Notes: generated by a model not told the origin, from the sequence alone. Positions 19,630 through 29,150 are shown, numbered from the stretch's first letter. The stretch: 64,000 nt of DNA from RYN-133 sp963708645 (GCA_963708645.1 CAVPTA010000007.1:124001-188000), one strand, 5' to 3'. Numbers and translations are program-made.

Positions 19630-20472
19630 CTACTCGCCGCGGCGGACCAAGATCGCCCCGATCACACCCGGACCGAGATGGGCACCCAACACCGGTCCGA
19701 GCTCGGCGACGTGCAGCTCGCGGATGGTCGGCAGCGCGATCCGCAGCTGCGCGGCCACCGACTCCGCCCGCGACGCGGCCGCAAGGTGATGCACCGCCAC
19801 GTCGACCGGCCCCGACCCCGCAGCGTCAGCGACCAGCGACACCAACCGCGCCAGCGCGCGCGTCGGCGTCCGCACCTTCTCCAGCGCGACGATCTGACCC
19901 TCCACCATCTGCAGCAGCGGCTTGACCGACAACGAGGTCGCCAGCAACGCCGTGGCCGCACCGATCCGTCCCCCACGCCGCAGGTATTCCAGCGTGTCGA
20001 CATAGAACAACGTCCGCGTCTTGTCGACGACGGCAGTCGCAGCCTCTTGCACGTCGGCGGCCGAGGCACCCTCGGCGGCAGCTTCGGCGGCGGCCGCGAC
20101 CGCGAAGCCCAACCCCCCGGCCGTGCCACGCGAATCGACGACACGCACCACGCCGTAGCCGAAATCCTGTGACGCGAGCACCGCGGACTCCCATGTACCC
20201 GACAATGCCGCGGCCAGATGCACCGACACGACACGATCGGCTCCTGCATCCAGACACGACCGGTAGACCGCCGCGAACTCGGCCGGCGACGGCCGCGACG
20301 TCGAAACCGGTTGTTTCGCCTTCAGCGTGCGAACTACGTCGGACGGCGTGACATCGACGCCGTCGGTGAATGTCCGCGCGCCGAGATGGACGCGTAACGG
20401 GACGACGCGCACGCCTTCGCCGATCGACGCGGGCAGATACGCCGTCGAGTCGGTAACGATCGCGACGCCGCC
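19630..20472 (-). CDS. DegV family protein (fatty-acid-binding)
   Basis: About 280 residues. GGVAIVTDSTAYLPASIGEG and TSRPSPAEFAAVY are the typical DegV openings, with SVHLAAALSGTWESA and LEYLRRGGRIGAATAL in the second half. DegV/FakB proteins bind a fatty acid and present it to a kinase (FakA). The GTG at 20472 is chosen because the DegV fold begins at the next residues; it lies 10 bases after the leuS stop, so the two are probably co-transcribed. Confidence 0.88.
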   Translation of the reverse strand, partial: GGVAIVTDSTAYLPASIGEGVRVVPLRVHLGARTFTDGVDVTPSDVVRTLKAKQPVSTSRPSPAEFAAVYRSCLDAGADRVVSVHLAAALSGTWESAVLASQDFGYGVVRVVDSRGTAGGLGFAVAAAAEAAAEGASAADVQEAATAVVDKTRTLFYVDTLEYLRRGGRIGAATALLATSLSVKPLLQMVEGQIVALEKVRTPTRALARLVSLVADAAGSGPVDVAVHHLAAASRAESVAAQLRIALPTIRELHVAELGPVLGAHLGPGVIGAILVRRGE

Positions 20473-20482
20473 CACGCGCAGA

Positions 20483-23354
20483 TCAGACCACGAAGTTGAC
20501 CAGGCGGCCGGGAACCGCAACCACGCGACGCGACTCTCGCCCGTCCAACGCTGCGATGACCCGCTCGTCCGCGCGCGCCGCAGCTTCGAGCGCCGCAGCG
20601 TCCGAGTCGGCCGGCACGACGATCTTCGACCGCAGCTTGCCGTTGACCTGCACCGGCACCTCGATCGTGTCGTCGACCAGCAGCGCCGCGTCGGCGACCG
20701 GGAAGTCCGCCCACGCCAACGACTCGGCGTGACCCAGTCGCGCCCACAATTCCTCGGCGATGTGCGGCGCCAGCGGCGCCAACATCAGCACCAGCGGCGT
20801 CGGCCACGACGCGCGGCGTGCCGCCGTGCGGATATGCCTGCGTCAGCGCGTTGTTCAGCTCGGTCACCCGCGCGATGGACGTGTTGAACCGCAGCGTCTC
20901 GTAACCCTCACGCACGGCGTGAATCGTCTTGTGCAGCAGCCGATTCAGCTCGTCCGGAACGTCATCGTCGGACACATGCACATCGCCGCTGTTCTCGTCG
21001 ACGACGACGCGCCACACCCGCTGCAGCAGCCGGTAGGGCCCGACGATCGCCTTGACGTCCCACGGGCGCGACTGCACCAACGGTCCGCTGAACATCTCGA
21101 ACATCCGGAACGTGTCAGCGCCGTAGTTCTCGATGAACTCGTCCGGGTTGACGACGTTCTTCAGGCTCTTGCCGATCTTGCCGAACTCGACATTGACCTC
21201 GTCGTCGCCGAAGAAGTAGGCACCTTCGCGCTCTTCGACCTCGGCGGCCTCGACGTAGAACCCGTCCTTGTTCGTGTACGCCGGCAACTGCAACATGCCC
21301 TGGTTCACCAAACGGTGGAAGGGTTCGGACGAACTCACGTAGCCCAGGTCGTAGAGCACCTTGTGCCAGAACCGCGCGTACAGCAGGTGCAGCACGGCGT
21401 GCTCGACACCGCCGACGTACAGCTCGACACCGCCCAACGGACGGTCGGCGGTCGGGCCCATCCAGTAGTGCTCGACCTCGGGGTCGACCAGCCGCTCGCT
21501 GTTGGACGGATCCAGGTAGCGCAGTTCGTACCAGCAGGAGCCGGCCCAGTTCGGCATCGTGTTCGTCTCGCGCCGATACCGCTTCGGCCCATCGCCCAGA
21601 TCCAGTTCGACGTCGACCCAGTCGGTCAACCGGCCCAGCGGCGGTTCGGGCGTCGAGTCGGCGTCCTCGGGCGGGAACGACTTCGGTGAGAAGTCGTCGG
21701 TCTCGGGCAGTTCGACCGGCAGCATCGACTCGGGCACGGCGATCGGCAGGCCCGTCTCGTCATAGACGATCGGGAACGGCTCGCCCCAATAGCGCTGCCG
21801 CGAGAACAGCCAGTCGCGCAACCGGTACGTGACCGCCCCGCGTCCGGTCCCCTGCTCCTCCAGCCACGCGATGATCGCAGCCTTCGCGTCGGCGATGTTC
21901 TTGCCGTCCAGGAACCCCGAGTTGATCGCAGGCCCGTCGCCGACATACGCCTTGCCGTCGAAGCCGTCCGACGGCTGCACCGTGCGCACGATCGGCAGGT
22001 CGAACACCTCGGCGAACTCCCAGTCGCGCTCGTCCTGACCAGGGACGGCCATGATCGCGCCCGTGCCGTAACCCATCAGCACGTAGTCGGCGACGAACAC
22101 GGGGATCTGCGCGCCGTTCACGGGATTGGTCGCGTACGCACCGACGAACACACCGGTCTTCTGCCGTCCTTCGGCCTGCCGGTCCATTTCCGTCTTGCCC
22201 GCAGCCGCTTTGCGGTACGCATCGACAGCCTCGGCCGGCGTGGCGAAGCCGCCCGTCCATGCGTCTTTCGCGCCGTCCGGCCAGTCGGCAGCGGTCAGCG
22301 CGTCGACCAGCGGGTGTTCGGGCGCCAACACCATGTAGGTGGCGCCGAACAGAGTGTCGGGACGAGTGGTGAACACTTCGATGTCACCGGCCGCGGCGGC
22401 GAACCGCACGTGCGCGCCGGTCGAGCGCCCGATCCAGTTGCGCTGCATCGTGCGCACCTTCTCGGGCCAGTCGATCTTGTCCAGATCGTCGATCAGCCGA
22501 TCGGCATACGCCGTGATGCGCATCATCCACTGCGCCAGCGGCCTTTTGAACACAGGGAAGTTGCCGCGTTCGCTACGTCCGTCGGCGGTGACTTCTTCGT
22601 TGGCCAACACGGTGCCCAGACCCGGCGCCCAGTTGACCATCGATTCGCTGCGGTAGGCCAGCCGATGGTTGTCGATCACCTGGCGGCGCTCTACGTCGGA
22701 CAGCTCCGACCAGGGCCGGCCGAACGGATTGGTGGCGGCACCAGGCTCGCTGCCGGCGTCCAGTTCGCTGATCAGCTCCGCGATCGGACGCGCCTTGCCG
22801 ACCATCGGATCGAACCACGAGTTGAAGATCTGCAGGAAGATCCACTGCGTCCAGCGGTAGTAGTCCGGATCGGTGGTCGCCAGTCGGCGGCGTTCGTCGT
22901 GGCCCAACCCCAACCGGCGCAGCTGCTTGACGAAGATCTCGATGTTGCCGTACGTCGTGGTGCGCGGGTGTTGCCCGGTCTGCACGGCGTACTGCTCGGC
23001 TGGCAGACCGAACGCGTCGAAGCCCATCGTGTGCAGCACATTCGAACCGCGCATGCGCAGGTAGCGCGCATAGACGTCGGTACCGATGTAGCCCAGCGGG
23101 TGGCCGACGTGCAGTCCGGCGCCCGACGGGTACGGGAACATGTCCATCACATAGGCGTGCGGACGGATCGCGACCCGGTCGAAACCCTCGTCGAGCGGGC
23201 CGCTCGGGTTGGGGGCGTTGAACGTTCCCCGCTCGGCCCAGCGGTCCTGCCATGCGGTCTCGATCTCGTTCGCCACGGCTGCGGTGTAGCGGTGGGCGGG
23301 AACATCGCTGACCGGGCTAGCGGTCTCGTTGTCGGCGGCGTCGGTGCTGCTCAT
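20483..23354 (-). CDS. leuS: Leucyl-tRNA synthetase, frame disrupted near 20810
   Basis: Class I synthetase, near 955 residues when joined. The HIGH-type motif is LHVGH (residues 81-85), the CP1 editing domain has FTTRPDTLFGATYMVLAPEH and the KMSKS equivalent is KIGKS near residue 726, a variant used by actinobacterial LeuRS. The main frame fails after YPHGGTPRVVAD; the anticodon-side C-terminus resumes in another frame at VLMLAPLAPHIAEELW and ends VNFVV at 20483. ATG at 23354 follows GAGGAG by about 9 bases. A short leucine-rich leader peptide and hairpins precede it (see the leader features), pointing to control by leucyl-tRNA charging. Confidence 0.95.
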
Positions 23355-23396
23355 CGCTGAGTGCTCCTCGAATGGGGGTTGGGTCGGACAGACGAA

Positions 23397-23422
23397 GAGC
23401 CCCTGCTCAGGCGCAGAGGCTC
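23397..23422 (-). terminator. Attenuator hairpin upstream of leuS
   Basis: Read on the minus strand, GAGCCTCTGC, a 6-base loop and GCAGGGGCTC form a 10-bp stem with one G-U pair, followed by TTCGTCTGT. It lies between the leucine leader peptide and leuS, where the terminator of a ribosome-mediated attenuator is expected. The U-tract is weak, so termination efficiency is uncertain. Confidence 0.5.
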
Positions 23423-23431
23423 AGCCGCGGT

Positions 23432-23448
23432 GATTCGAGAACCGAATC
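23432..23448 (-). promoter_or_regulatory. Pause/antiterminator hairpin after the leuS leader peptide
   Basis: GATTCG-GTTCT-CGAATC is a perfect 6-bp stem-loop on the minus strand, and the leader-peptide stop codon falls within it. A ribosome finishing the leader would mask it, one stalled at the leucine codons would leave it free. That is the geometry of an attenuation switch. Confidence 0.5.
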
Positions 23449-23497
23449 AGCGCGGCGGTCCGAGGAGAAGTCGGCGACCCGAGCTGTTACTACGCAT
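23447..23497 (-). CDS. Putative leucine leader peptide of leuS
   Basis: A 16-codon frame reads MRSNSSGRRLLLGPPR and stops at TGA. It has three leucine codons in a row (CTT CTC CTC), the hallmark of attenuation leader peptides. A TATCAT sequence stands seven bases before the ATG, so the leader mRNA would be leaderless. It ends about 90 bases upstream of leuS, with two hairpins between. Low leucyl-tRNA would stall the ribosome at the Leu codons and favour expression of the synthetase. Confidence 0.6.
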   Translation of the reverse strand: MRSNSSGRRLLLGPPR

Positions 23498-23504
23498 ATC
23501 CGTG

Positions 23505-23510
23505 ATGATA
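23505..23510 (-). promoter_or_regulatory. -10 box for the leuS leader transcript
   Basis: TATCAT on the minus strand, seven bases before the leader-peptide ATG. No good -35 element is visible. The remaining bases up to the phosphatase stop (23511-23666) show no gene that I can support. Confidence 0.4.
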
Positions 23511-23666
23511 CTCGCCGACCAAGGTGCACGCCCCACGCCCGCCGTCCGTCGCCGCCGGACGCGGGGGCACCTAAAGCGACTCTAGAGCGCCGACGGACGC
23601 GCTGTGCGCTGTCAGGTTATGGCGTCTGTCACGGGGCTTTCCGCCCACGCCGTGACCATTCGGGCA

Positions 23667-24320
23667 TCACGCATCCGCGTCGGAGGCATCATCGCCCGCT
23701 TCGGCGTGCACCGGCATCGGGACGACCACACCAGGGACGCCGAGGTTGTGCCCGCGCAGCCGCCACGGCGCCGGGTGATCGGTGACCAGTTCGCTCCAGT
23801 GGCAGTTCGCCAAGGGGCCGAGCACATGGCGTTGCTGGTCGAGGCCGAGCAGTGCCGTGCACAACGCCATCGCCGTCGCGCTGTGCGTGACGAGCACGAC
23901 GGTCTCGACCTCGGGGAGCGCGTTGAAGGCGGCGAGCGCGCGTTCGGCGACCTGCTCGCGCGACTCACCTCCGCGCCGGCTCACGTCACGACCGGCGATC
24001 CAGTCGGCATATTCGTCGGGGTACTTCACCGCGACCTCGTCACGGGTCAGTCCCTCCCAGTGGCCGAGGCTTCGCTCGCGCAGTCGCCGTTCGACGTGCA
24101 CGTCCAACCCCGTTGCGGTGGCGACACGAGTCGCGGTCTGCATCGCCCGTTCGGCATCGGAGCTGACGAGCAGGTCGGGGGCCAGCGCGGCGATCAGGCC
24201 GGCGACCTCGTAAGCCTGAACGCGTCCGACGTCGTCCAGCGGCGGGTCGGCCTGACCCTGGAAGCGCCGCTCGGCGTTCCACGCGGTGCGTCCGTGCCGC
24301 AGCAGGACGAGCTTGGTCAT
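23667..24320 (-). CDS. Histidine phosphatase family protein
   Basis: About 217 residues. Opens with TKLVLLRHGRTAWNAERRFQ, the catalytic RHG with its phospho-accepting histidine, then RERSLGHWEGLTRDEV and the second catalytic histidine in VVLVTHSATAMALC. The family includes phosphoglycerate mutase-like phosphatases; in Actinobacteria the copy downstream of rsfS is often annotated as a glucosyl-3-phosphoglycerate phosphatase-type enzyme, but the substrate is not visible here. The ATG at 24320 overlaps the rsfS stop as ATGA, so it belongs to the nadD-rsfS operon. Confidence 0.88.
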   Translation of the reverse strand: MTKLVLLRHGRTAWNAERRFQGQADPPLDDVGRVQAYEVAGLIAALAPDLLVSSDAERAMQTATRVATATGLDVHVERRLRERSLGHWEGLTRDEVAVKYPDEYADWIAGRDVSRRGGESREQVAERALAAFNALPEVETVVLVTHSATAMALCTALLGLDQQRHVLGPLANCHWSELVTDHPAPWRLRGHNLGVPGVVVPMPVHAEAGDDASDADA

Positions 24321-24688
24321 TCGCCGGCGGCGGCGTCGACGAACGGGATGGGTGGGCAGTCCTTCCAGAGCCGCTCGAGCGCGTAGAAGACCCGCTCCTC
24401 GGCGTGCTGGATGTGGACGACGACGTCGCCGTAGTCGAGCAGCACCCACCGTCCGTCGCGACGACCCTCGCGGCGGATCGGCTTGACGCCGTGCACGCGG
24501 AGCTTCTCTTCGACCTCGTCGACGATGGCTTCGACCTGCCGTTCGTTGTTGCCGGTCACCACCACGAACACGTCCGTGATCGCGAGCCGCTCGCTGACGT
24601 CGATGAGCACGATGTCGGTGGCGAGCTTGTCAGCCGCCGCTTGCGCGGCCACCAGTGCGGTCTCGCGGGCCTCGTCCGTTGCAGTCAC
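24317..24688 (-). CDS. rsfS: Ribosome silencing factor
   Basis: 123 residues. TDIVLIDVSERLAITDVFVV, GNNERQVEAIVDEVEEKLR and DGRWVLLDYGDVVVHIQHAE are the conserved RsfS blocks. It binds ribosomal protein L14 and keeps the 50S subunit from joining 30S when nutrients are short. GTG start. It follows nadD by 18 bases and overlaps the phosphatase, the usual actinobacterial arrangement. Confidence 0.96.
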   Translation of the reverse strand: MTATDEARETALVAAQAAADKLATDIVLIDVSERLAITDVFVVVTGNNERQVEAIVDEVEEKLRVHGVKPIRREGRRDGRWVLLDYGDVVVHIQHAEERVFYALERLWKDCPPIPFVDAAAGE

Positions 24689-24706
24689 GAGACGCCAGTC
24701 TACGGA

Positions 24707-25291
24707 TCAGCCGCGATAGAGCCGATGCTTGCTGATGTATTGGACGACTCCGTCCGGGACGAGGTACCAGACTGGACGCCCGGCGGCGACGCGTTCGCGG
24801 CAGTCGCTGGACGAGATCGCCATGGCCGGGACGTCGAGCAAGGTGACGGAATCGCGCGGAAGGTGCTCGGCGGTCAGGTCGTATCCAGGACGGGTGACGC
24901 CGACGAACTTGGCCAGACGCAGCGCGTCCTCGGCGTCCTTCCACGACAGGATCTGCGCGAGGGCATCGGCGCCGGTGATGAAGTACAGGTCGGCATCGGG
25001 ACGCTGCAGTGCGATGTCGCGGATGGTGTCGATCGTGTAGGTCGGGCCGGACCGATCGATGTCGACGCGGCTGACCCAGAACCGTGGGTTGGACGCGGTG
25101 GCGATGACCGACATCAGATAGCGGTGTTCGGCCGGGCTGACCCGCCGCTCGGACTTCTGCCACGGTTCGCCGGTCGGGACGAAGATGACCTCGTCGAGGC
25201 CGTACAGGGTCGACACCTCGCTGGCTGCGACGAGGTGACCGTGGTGGATCGGGTCGAACGTCCCGCCCATGATCCCGACCCGTCGCGTCAT
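24707..25291 (-). CDS. nadD: Nicotinate-mononucleotide adenylyltransferase
   Basis: 194 residues from the ATG at 25291. RRVGIMGGTFDPIHHGHLVA is the nucleotidyltransferase start with the catalytic GxFxPxHxGH element. FVPTGEPWQK and AISSSDCRERVAAGRP (the ISSTxIR-type motif) complete the site. It adenylates nicotinate mononucleotide in NAD synthesis. Leads the nadD-rsfS-phosphatase operon. Confidence 0.96.
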   Translation of the reverse strand: MTRRVGIMGGTFDPIHHGHLVAASEVSTLYGLDEVIFVPTGEPWQKSERRVSPAEHRYLMSVIATASNPRFWVSRVDIDRSGPTYTIDTIRDIALQRPDADLYFITGADALAQILSWKDAEDALRLAKFVGVTRPGYDLTAEHLPRDSVTLLDVPAMAISSSDCRERVAAGRPVWYLVPDGVVQYISKHRLYRG

Positions 25292-25340
25292 GGACGAGAT
25301 GGTAGTTGCAGGCGGCAGTTCCGGGCCGCCGCCTCGCAGC

Positions 25341-25552
25341 CGACCCACCAGCACCTGGCGACGACTGGTCACCCACCGCTGGCCACCAACACTTCAAACA
25401 CGACGACAACTGGACAATCCAACGCCAACCCGACGGCACCACCGTCTGGACCCGCCGGCACAACGTTCGTCGTCGACCCGGCGACCTACCCCATCGACCG
25501 GACCTCGGAGATGGTCGTGCGGGACGACAACAATCAACCCGCCGGTTCGTAG
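25341..25552 (+). pseudogene. Relic of an HNH endonuclease (DUF222/13E12-type) C-terminus
   Basis: The plus strand carries, in two frames, the end of a typical actinobacterial DUF222-HNH protein: HQHFKHDDNWTIQRQPDGTT VWT, then GTTFVVDPATYPIDRTSEMV and a stop. The preceding bases resemble a decayed HNH core (the PTHxxNLATLCxxCH region), but no frame is open through it and no N-terminal domain is present between nadD and here. The gene is reduced to its last 60-70 codons. Its end overlaps the convergent membrane-protein gene by 19 bases. Confidence 0.65.
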
Positions 25553-26337
25553 ATGAGCAACCCGCGGCGACGACCGGAGATCGCCAGCAGATTTCCGCTG
25601 ATCGTGTACGTGTCGGTGTCTCTGAACACGGATCTGATCACGGGGTCAACCTGCGCGGCGTGAGGCGCCGGACACGAGTCGCTGACGTGCACATTGGTGA
25701 ACGTGATCTCGTAGTCGCTCACGGACGCGTTTCCAGAGATCGGACCACAAAGATCGCCGGCCTGCACGACACCGTCATCGATACGCAGGTGTGCAGCGGG
25801 GTATTTGCCGACGTGCGTGCGCCCATGCAGATCGTTGTATTCCGTCAGAACCCAGTTCTGCCCGGCGGCTTCGAGCGCGGGGCCCGCGTTGTGCAGTTGC
25901 GCGCTCACACCGTGCGTGTTGGTCAACTGCAACGTGTCGCCAGTGCGTTGCCACGACAGGTGCCGACTGGCCGTCACGGCGTCGAAGTGCACGAGACCCT
26001 TCGGTGATGGGCCGAAACCCGCACCACCACCCCCACAGCCGAACTCGGGGCCGATGGGCGCACCGAGGTCCATGACTCGCCTATCTATGGTCACCTCCTG
26101 CAATTCGTAGGCGCAGCCGTCGAAGATCCGCACCGCTTGGCCGGTGAACACCATGGTGGTATTCGGCAACGCGCCCTGCCAGGTGACTCCGATCATCTTG
26201 GCGGCATAGACGGGCGTCGCCGGAGGTGTCGTCGTTGTCGCACGCCGCACAAGCACGACAGCGAGTACTGCCGCTGCCAGGACGGCCGCCACAACAACCG
26301 ACACCACGACGCGCCCCCGCATCCCTTCCACACCCAT
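25534..26337 (-). CDS. Membrane-anchored protein with META/HslJ-like domains
   Basis: 267 residues. A short N-terminus with Arg is followed by one membrane helix (VVVSVVVAAVLAAAVLAVVL), a Thr/Pro linker, and an extracytoplasmic part. Two stretches resemble META domains: one near residues 45-150 ending TGDTLQLTNTHGVSAQL, and one from about 158 beginning QNWVLTEYNDL and ending YTISGNLLAISGRRRGLLIY. The segments contain paired cysteines (CGGGG, DLCG, SDSC). META proteins are often found in envelope stress or antibiotic resistance, but no function can be assigned. The ATG at 26337 is one of two close starts. The assignment is by pattern only. Confidence 0.6.
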   Translation of the reverse strand: MGVEGMRGRVVVSVVVAAVLAAAVLAVVLVRRATTTTPPATPVYAAKMIGVTWQGALPNTTMVFTGQAVRIFDGCAYELQEVTIDRRVMDLGAPIGPEFGCGGGGAGFGPSPKGLVHFDAVTASRHLSWQRTGDTLQLTNTHGVSAQLHNAGPALEAAGQNWVLTEYNDLHGRTHVGKYPAAHLRIDDGVVQAGDLCGPISGNASVSDYEITFTNVHVSDSCPAPHAAQVDPVIRSVFRDTDTYTISGNLLAISGRRRGLLIYEPAG

Positions 26338-26393
26338 CTACACGAGTCGGGATGACGGATTGGTTGCCCTCGCCATCGTGTCGATGACCGCCA

Positions 26394-27137
26394 TCAGCGC
26401 GGACGCCGCCCGAAGGCCATCACCCTGCGGCTTGCGTCCATCCACGTCAGCACTCGCTCGCCCTCGCTGCGCATCGACTCGATCGCAGCGTCACCGGCCG
26501 GGTCGGTCGCGGCCGCTGTTGTCCACAACGCTCGTTCGGCATCGCGCCAGCGGTCCATGTCGCGGATCTCGACGTCGACGAAGCCCGCCGCGCGCAACTC
26601 AGCGCCGATGTCGCGTTGCAGCCGCGCCGGCATGTGTTCCGGCGGCGAGCCGACCGGCTCCCACCCGGTCAGCACGAAACGGCCGCCCGCCACGAGGATT
26701 CGCAGACATTCGCGCAACCCGTCGACATATGGCTCGACGAACTGCATCGCGTCGACCGACACGGCCGCATCAACTGATGCATCGGGCAGCCCGGTCGCCA
26801 ACACAGACGCGACGACGAACCGCGCCTGCGAGTCGGACGGCACTCGCGATCTCGCCACGTCGATCGCCACCGTCGAGAAGTCGACGCCGAGCAGCGATGC
26901 ACCCGTGCGCCCGGCGATCTCGATCCCGTAGCCGCCGCGACCACACCCCAGGTCGGCAAAAGTCGACGCTGCGTCGATGTCGAGTAGGGCAACTACGTCC
27001 GCGATGCCGGCCCACGGGAGCAGGCTGCTCGAATCAAAGCCTTTCGGCAGCCCGAGCGCACCGCGCTGGATCGACCCGTGCCGATCGGATGCGACAAGTT
27101 TCGAGTACCACTCGTCGAAACCCTCGGCCGAGGACAT
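26394..27137 (-). CDS. Class I SAM-dependent methyltransferase
   Basis: 247 residues. The SAM-binding motif I is TFADLGCGRGGYG near residue 60, with LLGVDFS as motif II, SVDAAVSVDAMQFVEP as motif IV and LVAGGRFVLTGWEP as the following strand. The fold is that of small-molecule methyltransferases of the UbiE/Methyltransf_11 kind. Its start lies three bases after the stop of the acyl-CoA reductase gene, so it is the second gene of that operon. The substrate is unknown; a lipid or fatty-alcohol-related role is only suggested by context. Confidence 0.82.
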   Translation of the reverse strand: MSSAEGFDEWYSKLVASDRHGSIQRGALGLPKGFDSSSLLPWAGIADVVALLDIDAASTFADLGCGRGGYGIEIAGRTGASLLGVDFSTVAIDVARSRVPSDSQARFVVASVLATGLPDASVDAAVSVDAMQFVEPYVDGLRECLRILVAGGRFVLTGWEPVGSPPEHMPARLQRDIGAELRAAGFVDVEIRDMDRWRDAERALWTTAAATDPAGDAAIESMRSEGERVLTWMDASRRVMAFGRRPR

Positions 27138-27140
27138 CTG

Positions 27141-29150
27141 CTACCAGTGCACGCCGCGCAGGATGTGCGCGAACGCGACGCTCTCGCTCGTCGGCTCCTC
27201 GCCACGGCCAGCACCCTTCGCCGCCTTCGAGTCGGGGAAGATCTTGTAGCCGTAGTTCATCACGACATCGACTCCGCGCGGCGCGAGCTGGTAGGCGAGC
27301 GCCCCTGCGTTGCCGAGCGGCGTGCCGACCTTCTTCGGCTTGCGGATCATCGCCTTGCAGATGAGGTCGGCGGCCTCGGTCGGCGTCATGGTCGGGAACC
27401 GGTCGTACATCGTCGTCGGCGCGATCATCGGCGTGCGCACGAGCGGCATGTGGATCGTCGTGAGATGCACACCGTCCTGCAGCACTTCGGATGCGATGCA
27501 CCGCGAGAACGCGTCGAGCGCGGCCTTCGATGCGACGTACGCCGAGAACCGCGGCGTGTTCGTCTGGACGCCGATCGAGCTGATGTTGATGATGTGGCCG
27601 CCCTTGCGGCCGTCCGGCGCAGTCTGGCGCATCATCGGCAACAACGTGAGGACGAGCCGTACCGCGCCGAAGTAGTTCAGTTGCATCGTGCGCTCGAAGT
27701 CGTGGAACCGGTCGTACGACAACGCGATCGAACGGCGGATCGAGCGGCCTGCGTTGTTCACGAGAACATCGACCCGGCCGTGCTCCTGCAGCACTTCCTT
27801 GGCCATGCGCTCGATGTCGCTCATGTCGGACAGGTCGCAGCGGTGCACGAACGCGACGCCGCCGAGATCCTCGATCTCGAGTCGCGTCTGCTCGAGCTTG
27901 TCGGCTCCGCGCGCGACGAGGATGACCTTTCCGCCGGCAGCGCCGACCCGCAACGCGGTCGCGCGACCGATACCCGACGACGCTCCCGTGATCATCACCG
28001 TCCGGCCCTTGATCGCGCGGGCCAGGGCGCGGTCCTTGCGACGGTCCGGGCTGTACGTGCGCTCCCAGTACTCCCACAACGTCTGCGCGTAATTGGCGAG
28101 CGGCGGGACGGCGATGTCCGAGCCGGCAAGGGCTTCCTGCGTCTTGGTCGAGTCGAACTTGGTCGGGTAGTTGACGTAGTGCAGCACCTCGCGCGGGATG
28201 CCGAGTTCGGCCAGCAGCAGGTCGCCCGCCTGCTTCGCGCCCGGCAGCCGGGCCGCAACCGCGCGGATCGGCTTCGGCACCGCTGCCAGCGCCGATTCGA
28301 TCGGCTTGGTGTCGAGGTTGTACGCGAACTGCGGCGCCTTGGCCGCCTTCGCGAACGCGTTGGTCATCTGCCCGACGGTCATCGGCTCGGGATCGGTGAG
28401 GTGGAACGCGCGCCCGTCCAGGCCCGGCTGGTGCGCGAGGTAGTCCATGGCCTTCGCGACGTAGTCGACGGGAACGATGTTGATCGGGCCACCCTCGATG
28501 CCCACACCGCGCAGCCACGACGGGGTGAAGTTGCGCAACCGCTGGATCGCGCGGAAGAAGTAGTACGGGCCGTCGATCTTGTCGATCTCGCCCGTCTCGG
28601 ACGAGCCGACGACGATGCCCGGACGATAGACCCGCCACGGCACCTGCGACTCTTCGCGCACCACGCGCTCGGACTCGTGCTTGGTCGCGTAGTACGGGTT
28701 GTTGTCGACGTCAGTCGCCTCGTCGAACATGTCCTCGGTGAACACGCCCTGGTAGAGACCGGCGGCCGCGATCGAGCTGACCTGGTGGAAGTGCTCGGTG
28801 TGCACCGCCTCGGCAAGTTGCAGCGCGTGCCGAGTGCCTTCGACGTTCGCCACCCGCTGGCTGTCGGCGTCGGCGGTGAGGTCGTAGATCGCGGCGAGAT
28901 GGAAGAAATGCTCGACCTTGCCATTGAGCTTCTCGACGTCTTCGGCCGAGACACCGAGCCGCTCCTTCGAGAGGTCACCGACGATCGGAACGATGCGCCC
29001 GTCGTCGTCGCCGAGCCGGTCGCGCAGGTCGTCGAGCTTCTCGAGTGAGGACGACCGGCACAGCGCGTAGATCGTCCCCTCGCGCTTGAGCAGCTCGGCG
29101 ATGAGGAATCGCCCGATGAAGCCCGTGGCACCGGTCACGAAATACGTCAT
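27141..29150 (-). CDS. Two-domain SDR, fatty acyl-CoA reductase type
   Basis: 669 residues. The N-terminal extended SDR starts MTYFVTGATGFIGRFLIAEL, with catalytic YYATKHESERVV; the C-terminal classical SDR begins near residue 380 with GRTVMITGASSGIGRATALR and has NNAGRS, INISSIG and catalytic SAYVASKAALDAF. This fusion is that of bacterial fatty acyl-CoA reductases (AcrA1/Rv3391 and Marinobacter FAR, about 650-660 residues), which reduce acyl-CoA to aldehyde or alcohol for wax esters or ether lipids. ATG at 29150 follows GGGGAG. A 17-bp palindrome 23 bases upstream resembles the one at the tetR gene. Operon with the following methyltransferase. Confidence 0.85.
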   Translation of the reverse strand: MTYFVTGATGFIGRFLIAELLKREGTIYALCRSSSLEKLDDLRDRLGDDDGRIVPIVGDLSKERLGVSAEDVEKLNGKVEHFFHLAAIYDLTADADSQRVANVEGTRHALQLAEAVHTEHFHQVSSIAAAGLYQGVFTEDMFDEATDVDNNPYYATKHESERVVREESQVPWRVYRPGIVVGSSETGEIDKIDGPYYFFRAIQRLRNFTPSWLRGVGIEGGPINIVPVDYVAKAMDYLAHQPGLDGRAFHLTDPEPMTVGQMTNAFAKAAKAPQFAYNLDTKPIESALAAVPKPIRAVAARLPGAKQAGDLLLAELGIPREVLHYVNYPTKFDSTKTQEALAGSDIAVPPLANYAQTLWEYWERTYSPDRRKDRALARAIKGRTVMITGASSGIGRATALRVGAAGGKVILVARGADKLEQTRLEIEDLGGVAFVHRCDLSDMSDIERMAKEVLQEHGRVDVLVNNAGRSIRRSIALSYDRFHDFERTMQLNYFGAVRLVLTLLPMMRQTAPDGRKGGHIINISSIGVQTNTPRFSAYVASKAALDAFSRCIASEVLQDGVHLTTIHMPLVRTPMIAPTTMYDRFPTMTPTEAADLICKAMIRKPKKVGTPLGNAGALAYQLAPRGVDVVMNYGYKIFPDSKAAKGAGRGEEPTSESVAFAHILRGVHW

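Noticed and set aside
21163..21180. Loss of the KMSKS motif in LeuRS
   Set aside because: KIGKS occupies the site; G in place of S is normal in actinobacterial LeuRS (KMGKS), so it is not a defect.
24404..25552. Long plus-strand frame across rsfS and nadD
   Set aside because: Only its last codons (HNH relic) show family likeness; the rest is opposite conserved rsfS and nadD.
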